Below are positions 57,519 to 64,000 of a stretch of 64,000 bases of DNA, piece by piece; within the stretch, counting starts at the first letter, position 1, and every line of letters starts with the position of its first letter. The stretch lies in contig NZ_JBGCCT010000002.1 in the NCBI RefSeq assembly GCF_041260665.1, positions 496,001 to 560,000 of the forward strand. The letters are read 5' to 3'. A program made the position numbers and the translations under genes. A model generated the notes under the pieces. The model did not search any database, was not told the DNA's origin, and saw nothing but the letters and a program-made list of their open reading frames with translations. This stretch comes from Catenulispora sp. GP43 (lineage in GTDB: Bacteria; Actinomycetota; Actinomycetes; Streptomycetales; Catenulisporaceae).

Positions 57519-59528
57519 GTGCTAGCACGAATCCGTCGAGTCCCGACCCTGGCCACGGCCATGGCGCTGGGCCTGGCCACCGCCGGCGGCGCGGTCGCCG
57601 CGGCCGCGCCGCCGGCCGCGGCGGCCCCGGCCTCCGCCCCGGCCCCGGCCCCGGCCCCGCACAGTCTGGCCGGCCCGCAGGCCACCACGCTTCCCAACGG
57701 CGACCGCGTCCTGGTCTCCGGGAGCGGTCCGGCCGCGACCATCGTGGTCCAGGCCCCCGACGGCAGCACCGTCCCGGCCGTGCGCTACACGCCCGACACG
57801 CACCACGCCTACGTCATCCCGGACTCGGTCCTGTCGAACCCGGCGCAGATGGCCGCCGTCGCGCAGTACCAGGTCCCGGCGCTGAGCACGGCGGGCGCGC
57901 CGGCCGCGACCCCGTACTACCCGCTGAGCATCCTGCAGGTCAACGCGGTCGGCCTGGACGGGAAGGCCGCGGACGGCGTGACCTTCCTGACCAATGTCGA
58001 CGACGCCACCAAGTGGAGCATGCCGGTGGTGGCCGCCGGGGGCATCGCGCGGGTCGCGGTGCCGACCGGGCACTACTCGGCGACGACCGTCTTCGACTCC
58101 TTCGACGCCACCACCGGGATCGACACCATCCGCGTGGCGACGCAGCTCGACCTGACCGTCGCCGCCGGCGGCGTCAGCACCCTGAACGCCGACGAGCGCA
58201 CGGCCACCTCCCAGGTCACCGCCACCACGCCGAAGCCGACCGTGGGCGACTTCGCCGAGCTGGCCTACAGCCGCACCGACACCAAGGGCCTGACCGGCGG
58301 CGTGAACGTGATCGCCAGCGGGCCGGTGTACGTCGCCCCCACCTCCACCGCACAGCTCGGCTCGTTCAACTACGACCTGCTGGGCTGGGGCGGCGAGAGC
58401 CCCGCCGGAGCCAAGGCCCCGTACCGCTACGACGTGATGTTCCCGGGCACCGACCACGTCGACGCGAACCGGAACTACACGGTCGACGCCTCGAAGCTGA
58501 CCACCACCCACAACCTCATCTCCACGGACCCGGGCGAGACCCGGCACGAGGGCGAGTACATGATGGGCCCGGTCTCGCCGACCATCGGCGGCATCCAGAT
58601 CGGCCACCTGGTCACGGTCCCGGGCGACCTGACCACCTACGCCGGGCCGCCGACCGGCGACGCGCAGTGGGCGGCGAGCGTGATCCCGGCCCTGCCGGAC
58701 CCCTCCGCCGGCTTCCCGGCGGCGCTGTTCTTCGGCCAGAACAGCCCGGTCTACCAGGGCAAGACCGAGGTCTGGCACAACTGGGCGCATGGCCCGCTGA
58801 CCCCGCAGGCCGGGCAGTTCAAGGACCCGGCCGGCTGCCGCTCCTGCGCTGACGGCGGCACGGTCGACCTGGGTCTGACCGCGCTGACCGACAGCAACCC
58901 GGACAGCAGCGCGGAGTTCATGGGCCCGGCCACCGGCCACTTCACGGTCTACCGCGACGGCACCCAGGTGTTCTCCCAGGACAACACCTCCGGCACCGAA
59001 CTGACCGGCCAGGCGCAGACCCCCGGCACCTACCGCATGGTGTTCGACCTGGACCTGAGCCAGTTCCCGATCACCCAGTCCACGGCGTCGCACACCGACA
59101 TCACCGTGCCCTACACCCCGACGCCGAACCCGGCGTCGAACCTGCCGGCCGGCGACTTCTGCCAGGCGCAGGGCAGCAGCACCACGCCATGCTCGGTGCT
59201 GCCGGTGCTGAACCTGAACTACCAGCTCGCCACCGACGGCTTCAACACCACCCACGGCCCGGTGGGGGCACTGCTGCTGACGGTCGGACACCAGTCCTAC
59301 GGCAAGGCCGGTTCGCAGGCGGCGATCACGGGCGCGACGGTGTCGGTGTCCTACGACAAGGGTGCGACCTGGACGGCGGCCTCGGTGGTTCCGGCCGGTC
59401 AGGGCCACTTCGCCGTGCTGTGGAAGAACGGCGCGAAGGGTGCCACGCCCTGGCTGAAGGTCACCGCCACCGACGCGCTCGGCGGCTCGATCACGCAGAC
59501 CGTCGCCAACGCGTACACCATCGGCTGA
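57519..59528 (+). CDS. Large secreted beta-rich protein next to a sedolisin protease
   Basis: A 669-aa exported protein. GTG 57519 has CTGGAGG 8 nt upstream and starts a signal peptide (RRVPTLATAMALGLATAGGA, Ala-rich cleavage region). The mature part has TTLPNGDRVLVSGSGPAATI, similar to the VTLLTGDRV prodomain start of large Streptomyces subtilases, and a C-terminal VSVSYDKGATWTAASVVPAG domain like those at subtilase ends. I find no Asp/His/Ser catalytic motifs of subtilases, so it looks like the outer parts of such a protease without the catalytic core. It is followed 14 nt later by the S53 protease gene. Confidence 0.8.
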   Translation: MLARIRRVPTLATAMALGLATAGGAVAAAAPPAAAAPASAPAPAPAPHSLAGPQATTLPNGDRVLVSGSGPAATIVVQAPDGSTVPAVRYTPDTHHAYVIPDSVLSNPAQMAAVAQYQVPALSTAGAPAATPYYPLSILQVNAVGLDGKAADGVTFLTNVDDATKWSMPVVAAGGIARVAVPTGHYSATTVFDSFDATTGIDTIRVATQLDLTVAAGGVSTLNADERTATSQVTATTPKPTVGDFAELAYSRTDTKGLTGGVNVIASGPVYVAPTSTAQLGSFNYDLLGWGGESPAGAKAPYRYDVMFPGTDHVDANRNYTVDASKLTTTHNLISTDPGETRHEGEYMMGPVSPTIGGIQIGHLVTVPGDLTTYAGPPTGDAQWAASVIPALPDPSAGFPAALFFGQNSPVYQGKTEVWHNWAHGPLTPQAGQFKDPAGCRSCADGGTVDLGLTALTDSNPDSSAEFMGPATGHFTVYRDGTQVFSQDNTSGTELTGQAQTPGTYRMVFDLDLSQFPITQSTASHTDITVPYTPTPNPASNLPAGDFCQAQGSSTTPCSVLPVLNLNYQLATDGFNTTHGPVGALLLTVGHQSYGKAGSQAAITGATVSVSYDKGATWTAASVVPAGQGHFAVLWKNGAKGATPWLKVTATDALGGSITQTVANAYTIG

Positions 59529-59542
59529 GGGGGATCAGGATC

Positions 59543-60808
59543 ATGAGTCGAATAGGAAACCACCGGCTGCTGGGGATGCTCGGGGCCACCGTGCTGGCCG
59601 TCGGCACCGTCGCGGCCGCGGTGGCACCGGCCAACGCCAGCGCCAGCGCCAGCGCCACCCACAGCAAGACTCCCAGCAACATCAAGAACGTGTGCGCCAC
59701 CGCCAAGCCCGGCTTCGACCGCTGCTTCGCTCAAGCCCGCACCGACGTCAAGGAACCGGCCCACATCGGGCATGCGGCAGGCCTCAACGCCGCCGCGACC
59801 ACCCTGCCGGCCGGCTTCGGCCCGGCGGACCTGCACTCGGCGTACAAGCTGCCGACCACCGGCGGGGCGAACCAGACTGTTGCGATCGTCGATGCCGGGG
59901 ACGACCCGACGGCCGAGGCGGACCTTGCGGTCTACCGCTCCACCTACGGACTGTCGGCCTGCACCACCGCCAACGGCTGCTTCACCAAGGTCAACGAGCA
60001 GGGCAAGACCACCCCGGTCCCGGCCGACCAGGGCTGGGGCGTGGAGATCGCCCTGGACCTGGACATGGTCTCCGCGGCCTGCCCGCAGTGCAAGATCCTG
60101 CTGGTGGAGGCCGACCAGGCCACCGGCGACGACCTCGGCAAATCCGTCGACACCGCCGTCAGCCTCGGCGCCACTGAGGTGTCGAACAGCTACGGCGCCA
60201 CCGAATCCAGCGTGACGCCCGCCGACGCCGCGTACTACACGCACCCCGGCGTCGCGATCGTCGCCTCCTCCGGGGACAGCGGCTATGGGATCCCGGCCGA
60301 ACCGGCCGTGTTCTCCTCGGTGATCTCCGTCGGCGGCACCTCGCTGACCAAGGCCACCAACGCTCGCGGCTGGACCGAAAGCGCATGGCAGGGCGCCGGA
60401 TCCGGCTGCTCCGCCTGGGTCGACAAGCCCTCGTGGCAGACCGACGCCAACTGCCCCGGACGCATGGTCTCCGACGTCTCCGCCGACGCCGACCCGCAGA
60501 CCGGGCCGGCCATCTACGTCACCGACACCCCCGACCTTGAAGGCCTGCCCTCCGGCTGGAACGTCGTCGGCGGCACCAGCGCCTCCTCACCGTTCATCGC
60601 CGGCGTGATCGCGCTGGCCGGAAACCCCGCCAAGTACAACAACGCCTCAGCCTTCTACGCCCCCGGCGCCAAGGCCGGACTGAACGACGTGGTCAGCGGC
60701 AACAACGTCACGTTCCAGGACTGCGGCGGCGACTACCAGTGCAACGCCGTCACCGGATACGACGGACCCACCGGACTGGGCACGCCGAACGGTATCTCCG
60801 CATTCTGA
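59543..60808 (+). CDS. Secreted S53-family (sedolisin) serine-carboxyl protease
   Basis: A 421-aa secreted protease. Signal peptide LLGMLGATVLAVGTVAAAVA ends in Ala-Ser repeats; a short propeptide follows. Catalytic Glu and Asp lie in WGVEIALDLDMVSAACPQ (ExxxD), the oxyanion Asp in VASSGDSGYGIPAEPAVF, the nucleophile Ser in VVGGTSASSPFIAGVIAL, and the calcium site near CNAVTGYDGPTGLGTP. Sedolisins work at acid pH, in line with an acidic habitat. The propeptide is much shorter than in classical sedolisins (about 40-50 residues). It probably shares a transcript with the upstream 669-aa gene and ends before a strong hairpin. Confidence 0.94.
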   Translation: MSRIGNHRLLGMLGATVLAVGTVAAAVAPANASASASATHSKTPSNIKNVCATAKPGFDRCFAQARTDVKEPAHIGHAAGLNAAATTLPAGFGPADLHSAYKLPTTGGANQTVAIVDAGDDPTAEADLAVYRSTYGLSACTTANGCFTKVNEQGKTTPVPADQGWGVEIALDLDMVSAACPQCKILLVEADQATGDDLGKSVDTAVSLGATEVSNSYGATESSVTPADAAYYTHPGVAIVASSGDSGYGIPAEPAVFSSVISVGGTSLTKATNARGWTESAWQGAGSGCSAWVDKPSWQTDANCPGRMVSDVSADADPQTGPAIYVTDTPDLEGLPSGWNVVGGTSASSPFIAGVIALAGNPAKYNNASAFYAPGAKAGLNDVVSGNNVTFQDCGGDYQCNAVTGYDGPTGLGTPNGISAF

Positions 60809-60827
60809 TGTCCCATTGAGTACGCAG

Positions 60828-60863
60828 CGAAGGGCCGGTGCCTCCCCAGGCACCGGCCCTTCG
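60828..60863. terminator. Perfect 16-bp hairpin terminator after the sedolisin gene
   Basis: cgaagggccggtgcct and aggcaccggcccttcg enclose cccc. It lies 19 nt behind the sedolisin stop. Confidence 0.9.
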
Positions 60864-60880
60864 TCCACCCGCCCCGCCAT

Positions 60881-60913
60881 AATTACGTTCTGGTAGGGTA
60901 CCGAAATGTAATT
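60881..60913. promoter_or_regulatory. Candidate operator upstream of the ABM-like gene
   Basis: aattacgtt (60881-60889) and aatgtaatt (60905-60913) form an inverted repeat (8 of 9 pairs) with a 15-nt spacer, in an unusually AT-rich spot 25 nt before the ABM-like ATG. Confidence 0.45.
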
Positions 60914-60937
60914 CGTCGTCGAAGGGTGGGGATCACC

Positions 60938-61264
60938 ATGACCGCAGATGTGCCCGCAACCGCAGTGCTCCGTGTCTCGTCCGGCAGCTTCGACCCGGCT
61001 CTGTACGCCGACATCTCGGCGCTGAGCACGAAGCAGGCGGAGTACCTGATCCCGGCCATCAAGGCTCTGCCGGGGCTTCTGGACTTCGTCGCCGGCGTGT
61101 CGCCGGACGGTTCGATGGTGAACTTCAGCGTCTGGGACACCGCCGAGCACGCGGCGCAGATGAACCAGCTGAAGGAGATGGCCGTCATCGCCCGCGGCGA
61201 GATGGAGGCGGCCGGCGTGGTGTTCAACCCGATCGTCACCCAGCCGGTCAGCTGGACCATCTGA
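60938..61264 (+). CDS. ABM-like (antibiotic biosynthesis monooxygenase-fold) small protein
   Basis: A 108-aa alpha+beta protein: ATAVLRVSSGSFDPALYADI, AEYLIPAIKALPGLLDFVAG, DGSMVNFSVWDTAEHAAQMN and FNPIVTQPVSWTI. The layout resembles the dimeric ferredoxin-like ABM/stress-responsive barrel fold. Catalytic residues are not evident. ATG 60938 has GGGTGGGG upstream; an in-frame GTG lies 12 nt before. It converges on the FAD monooxygenase with only 2 nt between stops, so a joint role in oxidation is possible but unproven. Confidence 0.78.
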   Translation: MTADVPATAVLRVSSGSFDPALYADISALSTKQAEYLIPAIKALPGLLDFVAGVSPDGSMVNFSVWDTAEHAAQMNQLKEMAVIARGEMEAAGVVFNPIVTQPVSWTI

Positions 61265-61266
61265 CC

Positions 61267-62466
61267 TCACGCGGTCGCTTTCCGGTCCCAGTCCACCCGG
61301 AAGCGGTGGACTGGGCCGAACATCTTCTCCGGCCGCAGGAACGTCCGCGTCGCGATCGGCATGATGAGGCCGAACACGAACTTGGCGACGGGACCGGCGG
61401 TCTTGCCGTTGTTCGTCTTCACCGCCTGCTCCGAGATCTCCTCCACCCTCGGCCGCCGCAGGCTCTCGTACCTGGCCAGCGCCGCCGGCAGGTCGTCGAT
61501 GTCGCGCAGGCAGCGCGCCAGCTCGATCGCGCTCTCCAGGGCCAGCGAGGCACCCTGGCCGGAACTGGAGGACGGCGCGTGCGCCGCGTCCCCGACCAGC
61601 ACCATGCGGTCCCGGTACCAGTGCGGCAGCTTCGGCATCCGCTCCATCGGCCCGGTCAGCAGCATGTTCGCCTCGGTGGCGGACTGGAACAGACGGTTGC
61701 CGGGCCGGTCGCCGGCATGCGCGGCACGCAGCTTGGCCAGCCACTCCCCCTTCGGGACCGCGCGCGCCTGGGCCAGCGTCATGGGCTGCTCCTGCGGGTG
61801 GTTGCTGAAGAAGACCTCTGACCCGTCCGGCTGCGTCCAGTAGCCGTAGAAAGAGTGCTTGCCGAAGGCGAAGCGCATCTCCTGGATGTCGCCGGGCTTG
61901 AAGGGCGCAGTCAGGTCGCCGAAGCCGAAGCTCATCAGCCCGGTGTACTCCGGACCCGGCGCCTGCGGGTCGATCAGGGTGCGGACGGTGGAGCGGATGC
62001 CGTCGGCACCGATCAGCAGGTCGGCGGTGGCGGTGCTGCCATCGTCGAACCGCGCGGTGACGCCGCCGGCGTGCTCCTGGACGCCGACGAGGCGCTTGCC
62101 GTCGTGGACGGTGATGCCGCGCGCGGCGGCGCCGGCCCGGATGGCGTCGAACAGGTCGGCGCGGTACATGACGCGGCTCAGCGGCAGATCCGGCAGCGAG
62201 GGCACACGCATCAGGGTCTTGCCGTTGCCCTTCTCCATGACCATGGCGTGCAGCGGATTGCCGACGGCCTCGACCGCGGCCCGCAGCCCCACGGTCTCCA
62301 GGGCGGCCAGCCCGTTGGGGGCGACGGTGAGCATGGCCCCGGACCGGTCGGTGGCGGCGTGGGCCTCGTGGACGGTGGCTTCTATGCCGGCCTTGGCCAG
62401 GGCGAGGGCGGTGACGGGGCCGGCGATTCCGCCGCCGATGACGATGGCGTTCTTGATGGCTGTCAT
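61267..62466 (-). CDS. FAD-dependent aromatic-type monooxygenase
   Basis: A 399-aa class A flavin monooxygenase. Rossmann start AIVIGGGIAGPVTALALAKA, then the DG motif LLIGADGIRSTVR, and the FAD-ribityl motif MVLVGDAAHAPSSSSGQGAS with LALESAIELARCL. C-terminal helices follow; no extra thioredoxin-like domain, as in the TetX/kynurenine-monooxygenase-like group that oxidises small aromatics or antibiotics. Start ATG 62466. A perfect 13-bp inverted repeat stands 17 nt upstream, typical for a TetR/MarR-controlled gene, but no such regulator is in the vicinity. Confidence 0.93.
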   Translation of the reverse strand: MTAIKNAIVIGGGIAGPVTALALAKAGIEATVHEAHAATDRSGAMLTVAPNGLAALETVGLRAAVEAVGNPLHAMVMEKGNGKTLMRVPSLPDLPLSRVMYRADLFDAIRAGAAARGITVHDGKRLVGVQEHAGGVTARFDDGSTATADLLIGADGIRSTVRTLIDPQAPGPEYTGLMSFGFGDLTAPFKPGDIQEMRFAFGKHSFYGYWTQPDGSEVFFSNHPQEQPMTLAQARAVPKGEWLAKLRAAHAGDRPGNRLFQSATEANMLLTGPMERMPKLPHWYRDRMVLVGDAAHAPSSSSGQGASLALESAIELARCLRDIDDLPAALARYESLRRPRVEEISEQAVKTNNGKTAGPVAKFVFGLIMPIATRTFLRPEKMFGPVHRFRVDWDRKATA

Positions 62467-62482
62467 GGGTCGATAGTTGCAT

Positions 62483-62511
62483 AGAGACTAGTTGCAACGC
62501 AACTAGTCTCT
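62483..62511. promoter_or_regulatory. Perfect 13-bp inverted repeat (operator candidate) upstream of the FAD monooxygenase
   Basis: agagactagttgc (62483-62495) and gcaactagtctct (62499-62511) are exact complements with spacer aac. A further half-site tagttgca at 62474-62481 repeats tagttgca at 62490-62497. It lies directly upstream of the ATG. Confidence 0.85.
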
Positions 62512-62595
62512 GCGGGACGCCCCGCGGGCCGTCCGGAACCACGAGACCACGGCGCCGTTGACCTGCCGATGCGCTGGGATTGCGCTGAGATCGCG

Positions 62596-62628
62596 CACGA
62601 AAAAGGGCGCCCCGTCACGGGACGCCCT
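62596..62628 (-). terminator. Intrinsic terminator of murC (hairpin plus T-run)
   Basis: On the minus strand AGGGCGTCCCG-TGA-CGGGGCGCCCT (one internal mismatch) is followed by TTTT, 22 nt behind the murC stop. It is a classical rho-independent terminator and would end the murC transcript before the inserted block. Confidence 0.85.
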
Positions 62629-62649
62629 GATCTCGAAGTGTGCTGCCGG

Positions 62650-64000
62650 CTACGCCAGCAGCTTCAGCAGCCGCGGACCGATCTCGGTCACGTCCCCGGC
62701 CCCGACCGTCACCACCAGGTCCCCCGGGCCGGCCAGCTCGGCCAGCCGCTGCGGCACCCGGTCGAAGTCGGGCTCGAACACGCTCGCCTCGGGCGGCAGC
62801 CCGGTCTCGGCGGCGATCACGTCGCCGCCGACGCCGGGGATCGGCTTCTCGCCGTGCGCGTACACGTCCAGCACCACGACCGCGTCGGCGACGCCGAGGG
62901 CCGGACCGAACTCGTGCAGGAACGTGTTGGTGCGGAAGTAGCGGTGCGGTTGGAAGGCGGCGATCACGCGGCCCTCGCCGGCCAGTTCGCGGGCCGCGGA
63001 CAGGATCGAGGCGATCTCGGTCGGGTGGTGGCCGTAGTCGTCGTAGACGCGGACGCCCGCGGCCTCGCCGAGGAGCTGCATCCGGCGGCGGGCACCGCTG
63101 AAGCCTGCGACGCCTTCCAGGTACGGCTTGGGGTCCACGCCGAGGGCCAGGGCCACGCCGAGTGCGGCGGCGGCGTTGAGGGCGTTGTGGCGGGCCGGGA
63201 TGCTCAGGGTGATCGGGCCGTGGGTGTCGGCGGCCGTGACCAGGGTGAAGGTCGGGTAGCCGCCGGCGGTGCCGATGTCGGCGACCCGGATGTCGACCTC
63301 CTGGTCCCCGCCGTAGGTCAGCACCTTGATCCCGCGCGCGGCGGTGCGCTCGGCGATGGCCCGGGCGGCCGGGTCGTCGGCGTAGCAGACCAGGGTGCCG
63401 CCGGGCTCCAGCCGGTCGGCGAAGTCCTGGAACTCGGCCCGGACCTGCAGCACGTCGGCGAAGTGGTCCGGGTGGTCGAGCTCGATGTTGGTGATGACCG
63501 AGACGTCCGGCCGGTAGTGCGTGAAGGTGCCGTCGGACTCGTCGGCCTCGGCGATGAGGATGTCGCCGGACCCGGCGTGCCCGGACTCGCCGGTCTCGCC
63601 GAGCTCGCCGCCGATGACGAAGCTCGGGTCCAGCCCGGCGTGCCGCAGTGCGACGGCGACCATCGAGGTGGTGGTGGTCTTGCCGTGGGTGCCGGCCACG
63701 GCCACCGAGCGGTACCCGGGCATCAGCGAGGCCAGCGCGGAGGCCCGGTGCAGCAGCCGCAGGCCGCGCGCCTCGGCCTCGACGATCTCGACGTTGTCGA
63801 CGGGGATGTCGCCGGAGACCACGACGGTGTCGACGCCGTCCAGGTTCTCCGGCGCCTGCCCGATGGCGATGACCGCGCCGAGCGCCCGCAGCTCCCTGAC
63901 TGTCGCGGTGTCCTTGATGTCGCTGCCGGACAGCGGCAGGCCGCGGCCGAGCATGGCGCGGGCCAGCGGGGCCATGCCGACGCCGCCGATGCCGACCAGG
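62650..64000 (-). CDS. murC: UDP-N-acetylmuramate--L-alanine ligase MurC (5' end beyond right edge)
   Basis: About 450 residues are in the window; the frame continues across the right edge with LVGIGGVGMAPLARAM, the nucleotide-binding start of MurC, so only a few residues are missing. Mur-ligase motifs: P-loop VAVAGTHGKTTTTSMVAVAL, ILIAEADESDGTFTHYRPDV (MurC-type), ELDHPDHFADV, IPARHNALNAAAALGVALAL and RVYDDYGHHPTEIASILSAA. It adds L-Ala to UDP-MurNAc in the cytosol, the first peptide step of peptidoglycan. It belongs to the dcw cluster but is separated from ftsQ by about 7.3 kb and its own terminator. Confidence 0.97.
   Translation of the reverse strand, partial: LVGIGGVGMAPLARAMLGRGLPLSGSDIKDTATVRELRALGAVIAIGQAPENLDGVDTVVVSGDIPVDNVEIVEAEARGLRLLHRASALASLMPGYRSVAVAGTHGKTTTTSMVAVALRHAGLDPSFVIGGELGETGESGHAGSGDILIAEADESDGTFTHYRPDVSVITNIELDHPDHFADVLQVRAEFQDFADRLEPGGTLVCYADDPAARAIAERTAARGIKVLTYGGDQEVDIRVADIGTAGGYPTFTLVTAADTHGPITLSIPARHNALNAAAALGVALALGVDPKPYLEGVAGFSGARRRMQLLGEAAGVRVYDDYGHHPTEIASILSAARELAGEGRVIAAFQPHRYFRTNTFLHEFGPALGVADAVVVLDVYAHGEKPIPGVGGDVIAAETGLPPEASVFEPDFDRVPQRLAELAGPGDLVVTVGAGDVTEIGPRLLKLLA

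Overview
The window is high-GC DNA with GTG and TTG starts, many 1-4 nt ATGA/GTGA overlaps and gene families typical of actinomycetes: SepF-YggT-DivIVA division genes, a PimB-type mannosyltransferase, a ROK glucose kinase beside a Streptomyces SCO2127-like gene, mycothiol-type DinB proteins and DUF4429. The gene order (aroF, pfkA, plsC, glkA, fadD, pimB, nlpC, NYN, rhomboid, divIVA...ftsZ) resembles the equivalent Streptomyces region, but murC lies next to the division genes. An acidophilic Streptomyces relative such as Catenulispora would fit; this is inference from gene content only.

Layout. 1-7.1 kb, mostly minus strand: threonine aldolase (cut by the left edge), class II DAHP synthase, a NarL-type two-component system, a membrane protein, an SMP-30-like lactonase and a phosphofructokinase with pyrophosphate-type residues. 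7.3-15.2 kb: a Tat-exported lipase, a mycothiol-type protein, a second two-component system coupled to plsC, an esterase and an EEP nuclease. 15.2-20.5 kb: the minus-strand run SRPBCC - ArsA-like - DUF5304-like - glkA, then fadD. 20.6-42.8 kb: an accessory stretch of regulators paired with small metabolic genes (MarR/SnoaL, AraC/VOC, TetR/P450, HTH/hydrolase, XRE/SDR, HxlR/DHFR-like, MarR/PEBP), plus a UvrA2-like ATPase, pimB and a Ser/Thr kinase. Most of the divergent pairs have a palindrome between them. 42.7-48.6 kb: a HEAT-repeat protein, NlpC/P60 hydrolase, NYN protein and rhomboid protease.

49.3-64 kb carries the division cluster on the minus strand: murC (cut by the right edge), then a roughly 7.3-kb block of unrelated genes, then ftsQ, ftsZ, pgeF, yggS, sepF, yggT and divIVA. 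The block holds a secreted protein, a broken gene containing two copies of a 60-75 bp repeat, a large secreted protein next to a sedolisin protease, and a small ABM-like protein facing an FAD monooxygenase. murC has its own hairpin plus T-run terminator, so it appears separated in transcription from ftsQ-ftsZ.

The most unusual signal is sequence behaviour rather than one gene. Short direct repeats that include or abut a stop codon lie behind at least four genes (LuxR regulator, glkA, uvrA-like, SDR/PPOX pair). A 29-bp inverted repeat starts at the stop codon of the rhomboid gene. Several coding sequences carry in-frame tandem repeats of 6, 9 or 12 bp, the most regular being eleven hexamers directly after the start codon of a MarR regulator. 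I saw no tRNA, rRNA, CRISPR array, insertion sequence or recognisable riboswitch.
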